A stretch of 64,000 bases of DNA from Candidatus Obscuribacterales bacterium (GCA_019750335.1 JAIEOQ010000003.1:434001-498000); one strand, 5' to 3'; positions 26,963-35,923 are shown, counted from the first letter of the stretch. Numbers and translations are program-made. The notes: a model not told the origin generated them from the sequence alone.

Positions 26963-29900
26963 ATGTGGCTGATCGCAACTGCAATGAAACGCCCATTGAC
27001 GGTGGTATCGGCTATCTTAGCCATACTGCTTGTTTCAGTGATGGCTCTCACTTCGATGAAACAAGATGTGTTCCCGGATCTAAAAATCCCGGCCATTTAT
27101 GTAATTCAAGGCTATGGCGGCATGTCGCCCGAACAGATGGAAGGTTATATCACTTCCACTTATGAAATGTTCTTCTTATATGTTCCTGGTATTGAACATA
27201 TGGAGTCGCGTTCAATTCAAAACGTCTCCCTAATTAAAGTCTTTTTTCAACCAGGAACCGATATGGCAAGCGCGATGGCCGCTCTTGTTGCTATGGCCAA
27301 TCGGGCAACCAGTCTAATGCCTCACGGTACTTATAATCCTTTTGTTTTACGCTTTGACGCCGGCAGCTTACCGGTCGGACAACTAGTGCTGTCTTCAGAT
27401 ACAAAATCTGTTCGTGAGCTTGAAGATCTAGCTTATGTACGTATTCGTCCTTTGCTTGCTACTGTTCCCGGCGCTGAAGCTCCGCCACCTTTCGGCGGTA
27501 ACATTCGTAGTATCGTGCTCAGCGTTGATGCCGATAAATTGCGTCAATATAATATTTCAGGCGACGAAATCATTAAAGCGCTGGAAACCGGAAACATAGT
27601 TTTGCCTTCAGGTAACGTACGTACCGGTGATTATTTGCGTATCGCTCCTGTCAATACCGATCTACCAAGCATTCATGAACTTGATTATCTGCCGATTAGA
27701 ACCGGCCACGGTCCGCAGATCTTTCTTAAAGACATAGGCAACATCTCTGATTCACAAGATATTCTTGCCGGTTATGCTTTGTTCCAAGGGCGACGAACTG
27801 TTTATATTCCGGCAGTCAAACGAGCTGACGCCTCGACTGTAGCCGTTGTCGATGCTCTAAAAAAATCTTTGCCGCGCATGCAGGATGTGCTCCCTCCCGA
27901 TGTCAAAATAAGCTACGAATTCGACCAATCAAAATATGTGCGCGAAGCAATTAACGACGTATTTCACGAAGGTCTGATGGGCAGCCTTCTGCCAGCTTTG
28001 ATGATTTTGCTCTTCTTAAAAGATGTACGCAGCACTCTTGTAGTTGTTACTACAATTCCGCTTTCAATTTTGTCGGCCATTGTTTGTCTATCCATGACCG
28101 GCCAAACAATCAATATTCAAACTTTAAGCGGACTAGCTCTGGCGATCGGTATTCTCGTCGACGAAGCTACAGTTTGTATTGAGAATATCCATAGCCATTT
28201 AGCTCTTGGCGTCTCAAAAAATAGGGCTATTTATGATGCCTGTGTCGAAACAATGGTTCCACGACTGCTGGCCATGTTATCCGTTGTCGCTGTTTTTATC
28301 CCTTCTTTCTTTATGTCCGGTATTACCCGGGAGCTGTTCATACCTTTATCATTGGCTGTCGGTTTTGCCATGATTGCTTCAACAACATTAGCTTCAACTT
28401 TAGTGCCGATTATTTCTGTTTGGCTCTTAAAAGTAAAAGAACACGATCCTAATGCCAAGCCTGATTTTATCGACAAACTTAAAGAGAGCCTTGGTAATCT
28501 TCTAAAAACGCTACAGCCGGCCCGTCATTTGATTATCGCTACTTATGTAATCGTCAGCGTCGGTCTTGTTGTCATCCTTTATTTAACTATTGGCAAAGAG
28601 CTTTTTCCGGCTTCGGCCAGCAGTCAGTTTCGTATTCGTGTGACAGCGCCAACCGGTATGCGAGTGGAAGCTTTAGAAAAGCGCGTGCTTATTGCTCTCA
28701 ACGTAATCAAGAAAGAAGCCGGACCGGGCAATGTGGAAAAAACTCTCGGCTATGCCGGACAACAGCCACCGATGTTTCCCATAAGCTCCTCCTTTCTTTG
28801 GACAAGCGGTCCGCATCAGGCGGTACTAGATGTGCAATTGCGTGAAGATGCCAAAATCGACATGCCTAAATTCAAAGATCAGCTGCGAACAAAATTAGCT
28901 AAAGTTCTTCCTGACACTAAATTTTCATTCGAACCAGGCGACATCGTCAGCCAGATTATGAACCTTGGCTCGCCGACACCGATCACCGTACAAGTAATGG
29001 GCACGGATCTAGTTAAAGACAAATTGTTTGCCACTAAAGTTTTTCAAGAGATGTCCAAAATAAGCTTGCTGCGCGATTTGCAGTGGGGACAGCCCCTTGA
29101 TTATCCTTCTTGTGAAATTGAAATCGACAGAGAGCTTGCCGGACAATTAGGATTGACTGCTCAAGAGATCGGTATGTCTCTGCAGCCGGCAATTTTTTCC
29201 AGTCGTTTTGTACACTTGAGTCTTTGGCGGGATCGCGACTCAGGCTTTTCTTACCAAGTACAGGTGCAAGTACCGCAAGATCAAATCAAGTCCAAAGAAG
29301 ATATCGAAAACTTCCCAACCATGACCAGCGAACGCAAAAATCAAATGCGTGAAAAAGGGAATGAAGAAGATCCCGATGTCGAAGAACTTTATTTCGGCAG
29401 CAAACCTCGCCGCCGCCAGCATCCGCTCATCTCGGACGTTGCGACAGTGCAATACGGTGTGACCAACGGTGAGTTTGATCGCTATAACATGATGCGCATG
29501 GTCTCTTTAACAGCAAATATCGCCACTAACGATTTAGGCAGTGTTGGCGAAGAAGTGCGCAAAGCCGTTGCCCGTGCCGGTAAGCCTCCCCGGGGAGTAT
29601 TTGTTGAAGTTGCCGGTCAGATCCCAACTTTGCAGGATACATTCAACCATTTATTATCCGGCTTGGTTCTTGCCGTAGTTGTTATCACTTTGATGCTGCT
29701 TGCCTATTTCCAAGCCCCACGTGTGGTTTTAATCGTCATGTCGACAACGCCGGCAATTCTTTTGGGTGTTTTGACTATGTTGACCATCACCGGTACAACA
29801 CTGAACGTGCAATCATTTATGGGTGCAATCATGTGCACTGGCGTAGGCATTGCTAACGCTATTTTGCTTGTTGTATTTGCCGAGCAAAATCGGCGTGATG

Positions 29901-30163
29901 GAATGAGCGCCGAGGAAGCGGCTATTCACGGAGCGCAAAGTCGCATGCGTCCGATTTTGATGACTTCAATCGCCATGATCGCCGGCATGATTCCCATGGC
30001 TATGAGTACTGGACAAAGCATGCCTCTAGGTCGAGCCGTAATCGGCGGTTTAACTATGTCAACTTTGTCAGTGCTTACTTTACTGCCTCTTGTATTTATC
30101 ATCGTGCAGAAGAATGCACCTTTAAGTTCACCGTCTCTTCTACCTGATGATTACGAGGTTTAA
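26963..30163 (+). CDS. RND-family efflux permease (AcrB/CzcA type)
   Basis: 1066-residue inner-membrane proton-driven exporter with twelve expected transmembrane helices: one at 11-30, a cluster at about 340-480, one at about 525 and a cluster at about 900-1050. Two large periplasmic porter domains separate them. The TM4 segment reads GILVDEATVCIENI, where AcrB has Asp-Asp: the first Asp is kept and the second is Glu. The FDQS and TGTTLNVQSFMGAIMCTGVGIANAILLV segments are typical of the superfamily. The substrate cannot be told. It shares the operon with TolC and two adaptors. Confidence 0.95.
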   Translation: MWLIATAMKRPLTVVSAILAILLVSVMALTSMKQDVFPDLKIPAIYVIQGYGGMSPEQMEGYITSTYEMFFLYVPGIEHMESRSIQNVSLIKVFFQPGTDMASAMAALVAMANRATSLMPHGTYNPFVLRFDAGSLPVGQLVLSSDTKSVRELEDLAYVRIRPLLATVPGAEAPPPFGGNIRSIVLSVDADKLRQYNISGDEIIKALETGNIVLPSGNVRTGDYLRIAPVNTDLPSIHELDYLPIRTGHGPQIFLKDIGNISDSQDILAGYALFQGRRTVYIPAVKRADASTVAVVDALKKSLPRMQDVLPPDVKISYEFDQSKYVREAINDVFHEGLMGSLLPALMILLFLKDVRSTLVVVTTIPLSILSAIVCLSMTGQTINIQTLSGLALAIGILVDEATVCIENIHSHLALGVSKNRAIYDACVETMVPRLLAMLSVVAVFIPSFFMSGITRELFIPLSLAVGFAMIASTTLASTLVPIISVWLLKVKEHDPNAKPDFIDKLKESLGNLLKTLQPARHLIIATYVIVSVGLVVILYLTIGKELFPASASSQFRIRVTAPTGMRVEALEKRVLIALNVIKKEAGPGNVEKTLGYAGQQPPMFPISSSFLWTSGPHQAVLDVQLREDAKIDMPKFKDQLRTKLAKVLPDTKFSFEPGDIVSQIMNLGSPTPITVQVMGTDLVKDKLFATKVFQEMSKISLLRDLQWGQPLDYPSCEIEIDRELAGQLGLTAQEIGMSLQPAIFSSRFVHLSLWRDRDSGFSYQVQVQVPQDQIKSKEDIENFPTMTSERKNQMREKGNEEDPDVEELYFGSKPRRRQHPLISDVATVQYGVTNGEFDRYNMMRMVSLTANIATNDLGSVGEEVRKAVARAGKPPRGVFVEVAGQIPTLQDTFNHLLSGLVLAVVVITLMLLAYFQAPRVVLIVMSTTPAILLGVLTMLTITGTTLNVQSFMGAIMCTGVGIANAILLVVFAEQNRRDGMSAEEAAIHGAQSRMRPILMTSIAMIAGMIPMAMSTGQSMPLGRAVIGGLTMSTLSVLTLLPLVFIIVQKNAPLSSPSLLPDDYEV

Positions 30164-30164
30164 G

Positions 30165-31436
30165 ATGACGGTAAACACCAGGCTTCGCGCTTTAGCAACT
30201 AAAAAAAATCTGTTTATATCTCTGACTTTTATAGCATCGATAGGGGTCGGCTATTCTTTGTGGCATTGGCTGAGCGAACCTAAAACCGAAAAAGTAGATG
30301 CCAAAACTGATTCAATTGCTGTTGTACCGGTCATTTCAAAAATTCTTTTTCGTGAAGATCAATTGCCCGGTGAAATCAATGCTTATCAGGACGTCATTGT
30401 TTACCCGAAAATACCTGGATTTATAAAATGGCTTGGGGTTGACCGCGGCTCAGTTGTAAAAAAAGACCAATTGATGGCCACCATGTATGCACCGGAATAT
30501 TTAGCCAAACGAAATGAAGCTTTAGCTAGAATTGCCGCGGCTAAAGCATCCGTTGCCGCTGAAGAATCAAGTTTGCAAGATATACAAGCCGAATTAAAAA
30601 AAAGCCAGGCGGATCTTCTTGCCGATCAGTCCACTTATCAAAGAGTAAATGCTGCATCTTCCGCTCCGGGTGTTATTGCCGATAACGATGTTGTGCAATG
30701 GTCGCAAACTGTGGAGATCGACAAGCAAGAAGTAAACGCTCTCACTAAACGTGTAAATGCCAAAGCACATGAAGTGGCCATGCGCAAAGAGGAGCTACAA
30801 GCAAAAGCAAAAGCTTATACTAGCTTTGCTGATTTTGCTTCTTACTTAGAAATACGCGCTCCTTTTGACGGCTATATTACTGAACGCAAACTGCATACCG
30901 GTAGTTTTGTTGGTCCGGACGGCAGTGGAGCTTACCCGCCTATTTGTCGGATCAAACAACTCAATCTTTTACGTATAGTCGCTCCTGTACCGGAGGTGGA
31001 TACACCAGGTGTCGTCCCCGGTTCTCAGGTCAAATTTTCGGTTTCTACCTTTCCCGGACAAATGTTCACTGGCACTGTTGCTCGTATCGGCAATAGTTTA
31101 GACAAAGACACAAGAACAATGCCTGTGGAATTGAACTATTTCAATCCTGATTACAAAATTTTGCCCGGTATGTTTTGCAAAGTTTACTGGCCGACAAGAC
31201 GCCATGAATCTTCTTTATTCGTACCGACAACAGCTGTTGTTTCAACTCCTTTGGAAACTTTTGTTTGCCGGGTGAAAGGCGACATTATCGAATGGACTTC
31301 AGTCAGCACCGGACAAGTGATGGACGGTATGGTTCAAGTTTTCGGTGATCTGAACGAAGGCGATCTGGTCGCCAGACAAGCCAGCGAAGAGTTAGAAAAT
31401 CAATCCCGAGTTAAAACACGGGTCATAACTAAATGA
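30165..31436 (+). CDS. RND periplasmic adaptor (membrane fusion protein), copy 1
   Basis: About 423 residues. The N-terminal membrane anchor (FISLTFIASIGVGYSLW) is not a lipobox. The next part has the barrel-sandwich (lipoyl-like) half-motifs KWLGVDRGSVVKKDQLMA and LEIRAPFDGYITERKL. A coiled coil follows (about 120-230) and then beta-barrel/membrane-proximal domains (GSQVKFSVSTFPGQMFTGTV). Start ATG 30165 lies 1 bp after the RND stop, with GAGG upstream; the earlier frame start at 30147 overlaps the RND gene. It bridges the RND pump and TolC. Highly similar in sequence and length to the next gene. Confidence 0.93.
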   Translation: MTVNTRLRALATKKNLFISLTFIASIGVGYSLWHWLSEPKTEKVDAKTDSIAVVPVISKILFREDQLPGEINAYQDVIVYPKIPGFIKWLGVDRGSVVKKDQLMATMYAPEYLAKRNEALARIAAAKASVAAEESSLQDIQAELKKSQADLLADQSTYQRVNAASSAPGVIADNDVVQWSQTVEIDKQEVNALTKRVNAKAHEVAMRKEELQAKAKAYTSFADFASYLEIRAPFDGYITERKLHTGSFVGPDGSGAYPPICRIKQLNLLRIVAPVPEVDTPGVVPGSQVKFSVSTFPGQMFTGTVARIGNSLDKDTRTMPVELNYFNPDYKILPGMFCKVYWPTRRHESSLFVPTTAVVSTPLETFVCRVKGDIIEWTSVSTGQVMDGMVQVFGDLNEGDLVARQASEELENQSRVKTRVITK

Positions 31437-32665
31437 TCAAGAAGAGCCAACCTTTTATTATTGTTGCAGTAGTCCTTATCGCCGGTTACTTTTTCTGGAA
31501 CTGGTACCTCAAATGGTCTGCACCCAAAATCGAGCCAGCACCAATTATCACAAAAGTGCAAGTAATACCGGTCTCGCGCCACAATCTTTTTCGCGAAGAA
31601 GAGCTACCGGCTGAAATCGAAGCATACCAAGATGTTCTTTTGTATCCTAAAGTACCGGGATTCGTAAAATGGCTTGGTGCCGACCGCGGTTCAGTGGTCA
31701 AAAAAGATCAATTAATTGCCACTATGTACGCACCAGAATATTTAGCCAGACGCAATGAAGCTTTGGCAAAAGTTTCATCAGCTAAAGCTGTTCTTGCAGC
31801 CGCCGAATCTAAACTGCAAGATGTACAAGCTGATTTAAAAAAGAAGCAAGCCAATTTGCTTGCCGATCAATCGACTTACCAACGGGTGGAGGCGGCGTCC
31901 AATACACCAGGCGTAATTGCCGTCAACGATGTAATTCAATGGGCTCAAGCAGTGGAAGCTGACCGCCAAGAAGTAAATACACTTACCCAACGCGTAAACG
32001 CCAGAGCACATGAAGTATCCATGCGCAAAGAAGAGCTGCAAGCAGAAAGGAAAGCTTACGACAGCTATGCAGACTTTGCTTCTTATTTAGAGATACGCGC
32101 TCCTTTTGACGGCTATATTACTGACCGTAGATTGCATTTAGGCAGCTTTGTCGGACCTGATGGTACCGGCGCTTATTTGCCGATATTTAGAATTAGGCAA
32201 CTTGATCTTTTACGTGTAGTAGCACCGGTTCCGGAAAGAGATGCCGCAGCAGTTGTTGCCGGCTCCCAAGTCAAATTTACTGTCTCATCTTTTCCTGGAC
32301 GAATATTTACAGGCACTGTAGCGCGAATAAGTAACAATTTGGATAAAGCTACCCGTGCCATGCCTGTAGAACTCAATTACCTAAATCCTGATTATAAAAT
32401 TCTGCCTGGTATGTACTGTCAGGTGCTTTGGCCGATTCGCCGACAAGAGCAATCAATGTTTGTACCTGTTTCATCAGTCGTAACCACTCAACTTGACTCT
32501 TTTGTTTGTCGTGTCAAAGACGGCATAATTGAACGAGTGTCTGTAGTCAAAGGACACATCATGAAAGATATGGTTGAAGTTTTCGGTAATCTCAACGAAA
32601 ACGATTTAGTAGTCAAAGAAGCTAACGAAGGGCTAGAAGATCAAGAACAAGTTGAGGTCATATAA
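31433..32665 (+). CDS. RND periplasmic adaptor, copy 2 (tandem duplicate)
   Basis: 410 residues; the ATG overlaps the stop of copy 1 (ATGA). Same architecture: membrane anchor (FIIVAVVLIAGYFFWNWYL), barrel-sandwich halves (KWLGADRGSVVKKDQLIA, LEIRAPFDGYITDRRL), coiled coil and beta barrel (GSQVKFTVSSFPGRIFTGTV). By eye most positions match copy 1 in the core, with the divergence concentrated at the two ends. The pair could form a hetero-hexameric adaptor ring, as described for some dual-adaptor RND systems, or be functionally redundant. Confidence 0.93.
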   Translation: MIKKSQPFIIVAVVLIAGYFFWNWYLKWSAPKIEPAPIITKVQVIPVSRHNLFREEELPAEIEAYQDVLLYPKVPGFVKWLGADRGSVVKKDQLIATMYAPEYLARRNEALAKVSSAKAVLAAAESKLQDVQADLKKKQANLLADQSTYQRVEAASNTPGVIAVNDVIQWAQAVEADRQEVNTLTQRVNARAHEVSMRKEELQAERKAYDSYADFASYLEIRAPFDGYITDRRLHLGSFVGPDGTGAYLPIFRIRQLDLLRVVAPVPERDAAAVVAGSQVKFTVSSFPGRIFTGTVARISNNLDKATRAMPVELNYLNPDYKILPGMYCQVLWPIRRQEQSMFVPVSSVVTTQLDSFVCRVKDGIIERVSVVKGHIMKDMVEVFGNLNENDLVVKEANEGLEDQEQVEVI

Positions 32666-32732
32666 AGATCGGTAAAAATCGTGATTCAAAAGCTGACTCA
32701 ACATATTTTTATGATGTAGCCCCAAAAGCCGA

Positions 32733-33803
32733 TTAGGCTCCATTAGCCAAGATCATAACTTGCAATGGAGATACGTAAAGAGAAAGTTGTGTCGGGCTAA
32801 GCGGACCAAAATGCCAACATAATTCTAGCAATGAGCTGCATTGCCAACGGTTTTTGCTATATTCCAACCAATACGCTGCTAGATAATTCTGTAGACATTT
32901 TCTGCTTACACCATGAAACTTCTGGCGAATAAAACTGATAATAGCATCGATACTATCGACAATCTCAACAGAAACAACTGGGTTTATTCTTACTGAATTT
33001 GACTCAATCAAATTTTCTATATGTCGCACATAGCGGTCGCCGGCAACACGCTTTACGACGCCTGCCAACTCAAGCATGGTAAGTGCTGACGCTATTTTAC
33101 TTACCGGCATTCCAGTTTTCTGACAAAGAGAATCTACATGAATCGGTTCTGTCGACAAAATATCAATTATCTCTTTTTCTAAGCCGACAAATTCTATATT
33201 TACTGTTTCATATGCCTGTGCTTCAATCGAATTTTGTATGTCATTTTCTAAATCAGAATGAATCGATTTTTCCATTTCTTCTTGTTCGGAAAGCGGATGT
33301 TTTCTCGCTGGGGTCTCTCGACTGCGTTTACAGAATACAGGCGAGAACAATGTTGAAGGCACCGTTGTCTCAGTTTTCTGCATATGATTTTGTACAACTG
33401 TGGTAATTTTCTTGAAAATATGAAGTGCCGATGACTGAGCAATACCAGCAAGCCGGTGAAATCTGGCCGAGCTGACAATCACTTTCTGTTCCATCAACCA
33501 AATAGCTAATAGCCACGGTCTGGCAGCTCTAATGTGATTAAAGAACGTCCCACCAGTAAACCATGTGCTCTTTTTGCATCGTTTACATTTACCAACTCTA
33601 TCGCCATACCTCCTTTCCATCTCACTGCTCTTACAATAACGACAGCGCAAGAGTTTCTCCATATTGGTTCTTCTGTACAATTCCTCTAAACAATCTTGGT
33701 CGGTCGGAAACAGAACATTAAAGCGCTGCACCAAAGCCGCAAGCGCTCTCTCTCCCACTAGCGCTTGCGGTGATATGTTGTAGACAGCATAAATATCCGA
33801 CAT
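32733..33803 (-). CDS. Putative domesticated IS1595-type transposase: zinc ribbon, winged helix, IS1595 C-terminus, no DDE core
   Basis: 356 residues. Residues 20-140 match the N-terminus of IS1595/ISXO2-like transposases: a zinc ribbon with Cys54/Cys57 and Cys73/Cys76 (CRYC, CKRC), GTFFNHIRAARPWLLAIWL and a helix-turn-helix-like segment (FHRLAGIAQSSALHIFKKI). After a low-complexity linker (145-200), residues 208-262 form a DprA-type winged helix (IHVDSLCQKTGMPVSKIAS, LELAGVVKRVAGDRYVRH). Residues 295-315 (FHGVSRKCLQNYLAAYWLEY) resemble the IS1595 C-terminus. No DDE catalytic residues are recognisable in between. Probably a DNA-binding regulator. GAGGG lies 5 bases before the ATG, and two dyads lie upstream. 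Confidence 0.7.
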   Translation of the reverse strand: MSDIYAVYNISPQALVGERALAALVQRFNVLFPTDQDCLEELYRRTNMEKLLRCRYCKSSEMERRYGDRVGKCKRCKKSTWFTGGTFFNHIRAARPWLLAIWLMEQKVIVSSARFHRLAGIAQSSALHIFKKITTVVQNHMQKTETTVPSTLFSPVFCKRSRETPARKHPLSEQEEMEKSIHSDLENDIQNSIEAQAYETVNIEFVGLEKEIIDILSTEPIHVDSLCQKTGMPVSKIASALTMLELAGVVKRVAGDRYVRHIENLIESNSVRINPVVSVEIVDSIDAIISFIRQKFHGVSRKCLQNYLAAYWLEYSKNRWQCSSLLELCWHFGPLSPTQLSLYVSPLQVMILANGA

Positions 33804-33823
33804 CGCAACCCTCAGTCATATAC

Positions 33824-33843
33824 TTATTTGTACGAACAAATAA
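33824..33843. promoter_or_regulatory. 20-bp dyad, candidate operator of the transposase-like gene
   Basis: TTATTTGT-ACGA-ACAAATAA is a perfect 8+8 bp inverted repeat with a 4-bp spacer. It lies 21 bp upstream of the ATG at 33803, where promoter elements of that gene would be expected. Its size and spacing are typical of a dimeric regulator site. Autoregulation by the downstream two-DNA-binding-domain protein is inference. Confidence 0.5.
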
Positions 33844-33864
33844 TCAAAAAAGTTCAAACCAACC

Positions 33865-33916
33865 CATGTAGGTATAAAAGGGAAACCGATATCGGTTTCC
33901 CTTTTATACCTACATG
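33865..33916. repeat. Perfect 52-bp palindrome
   Basis: The 26-bp arm starting CATGTAGGTATAAAAGGG (33865-33890) is followed without spacer by its exact reverse complement (33891-33916). The axis is CCGATATCGG. It lies 61 bp upstream of the transposase-like gene and 15 bp downstream of the speD stop. No T-tract follows on either strand, so it is not a standard terminator, although as RNA it would fold into a long hairpin. Confidence 0.9.
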
Positions 33917-33931
33917 TAAATGTCGGGAGTT

Positions 33932-34366
33932 TTAGGGGCTACCTAGTGTTTTTGCGGTTTGATAGCTGTTTTTACTACGCTCTACCAAAAGTTGATTTGT
34001 TTTGTTCGCACATAAATAAGTCGCTAAAACTTCATGAAAGAGCTCAGGTTTACACGATCTGCCACAAGTAAAAATATCGGCAAAACATGCTTGGTGTTCC
34101 GGGTAAGTATGAATGCTTGCGTGGCTTTCAGCAAGCATTAGTGTTGCGGTCATGCCACCATTAGGAAAAATATGATGTTGCACGCCCAAAACGGCAGCAC
34201 CACTGGTTACAGCTGCTTCACGCATACAAACAATTATGCCTTCCACATCTCGTAAGCGCTCGAGAGAACAATCAAGATAATTAATCAACAGATGTTTGCC
34301 AAAGAATTCAAACTCTTCAGGTTGAGTGATCGCCGGTGTGATATTTACTGTCGACACAAATTCCAT
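33932..34366 (-). CDS. speD: S-adenosylmethionine decarboxylase proenzyme
   Basis: 144-residue class 1b prokaryotic AdoMetDC. It self-cleaves between Glu80 and Ser81 in LAESHASIHTYPE, turning Ser81 into the pyruvoyl cofactor. Proton-donor His86 and Cys101 (FTCGR) keep the same spacing as in Thermotoga SpeD. Product: decarboxylated SAM for spermidine or related polyamines. No spermidine synthase gene is in the window. It starts 2 bp after the D-lyxose isomerase gene, so the two probably form an operon. Confidence 0.95.
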   Translation of the reverse strand: MEFVSTVNITPAITQPEEFEFFGKHLLINYLDCSLERLRDVEGIIVCMREAAVTSGAAVLGVQHHIFPNGGMTATLMLAESHASIHTYPEHQACFADIFTCGRSCKPELFHEVLATYLCANKTNQLLVERSKNSYQTAKTLGSP

Positions 34367-34368
34367 AC

Positions 34369-35067
34369 TTAATTTCCGCTGTTGGGATATTCGCTGTTAA
34401 GCCAATATTTAGCCGGCACGTCTTCGATGATTGAGCGCGGTCCGACACCAAATAAAAAACAATTGTCCGTACCATCGTCATTCAAACTGCTTACTTCACC
34501 GACACAGATTTTTTCATCGCCATGCTTACCGCAAAATTGATGACATAATTTCGGAGGCAAAGTTACACTTTCTCCTGGCTCAAGAATAAGTTTGCCACCA
34601 GGCGGCAGACGACGTGTAATACCATCAACTTGTACTGTCACTTCGCGCGTATCAATACTTTTTTCGTCTTCAGTTGCCCAACCTAGCTCAACTTCAAGAC
34701 GTCCGCCGCCACGATTGATCAAATCTTCTGTTTTTTGCCAATGAAAATGCCATGGTGTTATTTGACCGGGGCGTACCATCATTGCTTTTTCAGCATATGT
34801 TTTAGTTGTTGCCGGCTGTCCGTTTACAAGCAAACCGTTACGCACAATAAATAGAATCAGACCTTGCTTGAAAAAATCACCGCCGCCAAAATCGGTAATG
34901 TTCCATCCCATTCCGTGAGTACGTACTTCCGAGCTTTCAGCATCGGATTTTTGCCACTCTTCGGCAGTCCAATAAGCCCATGGCGGCAGTTTTAACTTAT
35001 GCTCGTCAAAAAAGCTGATTGCTTCATCGATTAAACGATTAATGTCGCTACGTTTCAAGCCAGTCAC
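34369..35067 (-). CDS. D-lyxose ketol-isomerase family (cupin) protein
   Basis: 232 residues. LKLPPWAYWTAEEW near the start is diagnostic of the D-lyxose isomerase/YdaE family, which interconverts D-lyxose and D-xylulose and also mannose and fructose. The cupin metal site is visible as TPWHFHWQKTEDL (His, His, Glu) and LPPKLCHQF (His). The reading frame begins at a GTG at 35067; a TTG at 35058 (LKRSDIN) has GGGGTGA 5 bases upstream and may be the true start. Cytosolic sugar metabolism is likely, but no sugar transporter or kinase gene is adjacent. Coupled to speD. Confidence 0.88.
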   Translation of the reverse strand: MTGLKRSDINRLIDEAISFFDEHKLKLPPWAYWTAEEWQKSDAESSEVRTHGMGWNITDFGGGDFFKQGLILFIVRNGLLVNGQPATTKTYAEKAMMVRPGQITPWHFHWQKTEDLINRGGGRLEVELGWATEDEKSIDTREVTVQVDGITRRLPPGGKLILEPGESVTLPPKLCHQFCGKHGDEKICVGEVSSLNDDGTDNCFLFGVGPRSIIEDVPAKYWLNSEYPNSGN

Positions 35068-35176
35068 CCCGTTCTACAGCTATTAGTTTAGCTGCATTAA
35101 TGCGTAAATCGAAAGTCAAGGAGATTAACTGGAAAGATATAAGGGTATATGGTTTCAAGTTGGTCGAGGCAAAAAC

Positions 35177-35809
35177 ATGAGTGGCGACAGCAATCCTGGT
35201 TCGAACAATCTAGAACGCTTGAACAAGCTTGAGCAGCAAAAGTCGGACCGGCAAAACGACTCAATGCCGAATCTTTTGGACGTCGCCTCAATTTCGGACA
35301 ATGAAGAAACGACTGCTGAAACTAAACCTTTGTTTGAATTATCAAATTTGTCTGCGGAGCAAAAATCATTCCTGAATAATGCTGCTCAGCAGATAAAAGT
35401 GATCGGTGACGCTGTAGCCAGTAAACTAACTCTGATGCAAGAAAAGCAAAGTGCTGTCTTAACCGGCGATTCAACTGATTTTGATGCTCAAATCAAACAA
35501 ACAACTTTGAAAATGGCTAAACAAACAGTTGCCGGCATTGAAAAAAAATGTCCATTTAAAACACAAATACAGATTGAAATTTATCCCAACGGTTCTCCTG
35601 AGCTTGTTCATATAACCTTTCCACCATCCCAAAATGATCTGTATTTATCGGGAAATATGGTGACATTCCGCGCTCATTCAGCCAATGCGGCTCGTGAAAC
35701 TGAAATCGAGCAGGATGCAACCGGCAAAGATCCACTTGCTTACGGAGCATCACAACCAGAAATTGCTTATCGGCTCAAGAAAGCTGGAATCAGTTCCACA
35801 ATCGGTTAG
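35177..35809 (+). CDS. Hypothetical cytoplasmic protein
   Basis: 210 residues without signal or membrane segments. The N-terminal 55 residues are low-complexity and polar (NNLERLNKLEQQKSDRQND). A helical middle (about 60-125; EQKSFLNNAAQQIKVI) precedes an alpha/beta-looking part (about 130-165; FKTQIQIEIYPNGSPELVHITF). I recognise no family. It is divergent from the D-lyxose isomerase gene and converges with the gene at 35914. Confidence 0.6.
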   Translation: MSGDSNPGSNNLERLNKLEQQKSDRQNDSMPNLLDVASISDNEETTAETKPLFELSNLSAEQKSFLNNAAQQIKVIGDAVASKLTLMQEKQSAVLTGDSTDFDAQIKQTTLKMAKQTVAGIEKKCPFKTQIQIEIYPNGSPELVHITFPPSQNDLYLSGNMVTFRAHSANAARETEIEQDATGKDPLAYGASQPEIAYRLKKAGISSTIG

Positions 35810-35894
35810 AGCATCGCTTAAAATCAGACAGCGCATTGCTTTAAGAATCAAGCAAGAGTATGGCTTATGGATCTGGCGTGGTACCACTGCTTCA

Positions 35895-35923
35895 GGATCA
35901 GACAGAGTACTGTCTATGGATCC
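35895..35923. terminator. Convergent hairpin overlapping the 3' end of the 35914 gene
   Basis: GGATC-AGACAG-AGTA-CTGTCT-ATG-GATCC forms a two-part stem (35895-35905 with 35910-35923). It sits between two convergent genes and covers the stop codon at 35914-35916. Parts of it (ATCAGACAG, TATGGATC) recur imperfectly at about 35822-35880. There is no T-run, so termination is only possible. Confidence 0.35.

Noticed and set aside
32733-33916. A complete insertion sequence containing the transposase-like gene
   Set aside because: The palindrome arm is not found at the other end of the gene near 32.7 kb, no target duplication is visible, and the catalytic core is missing.
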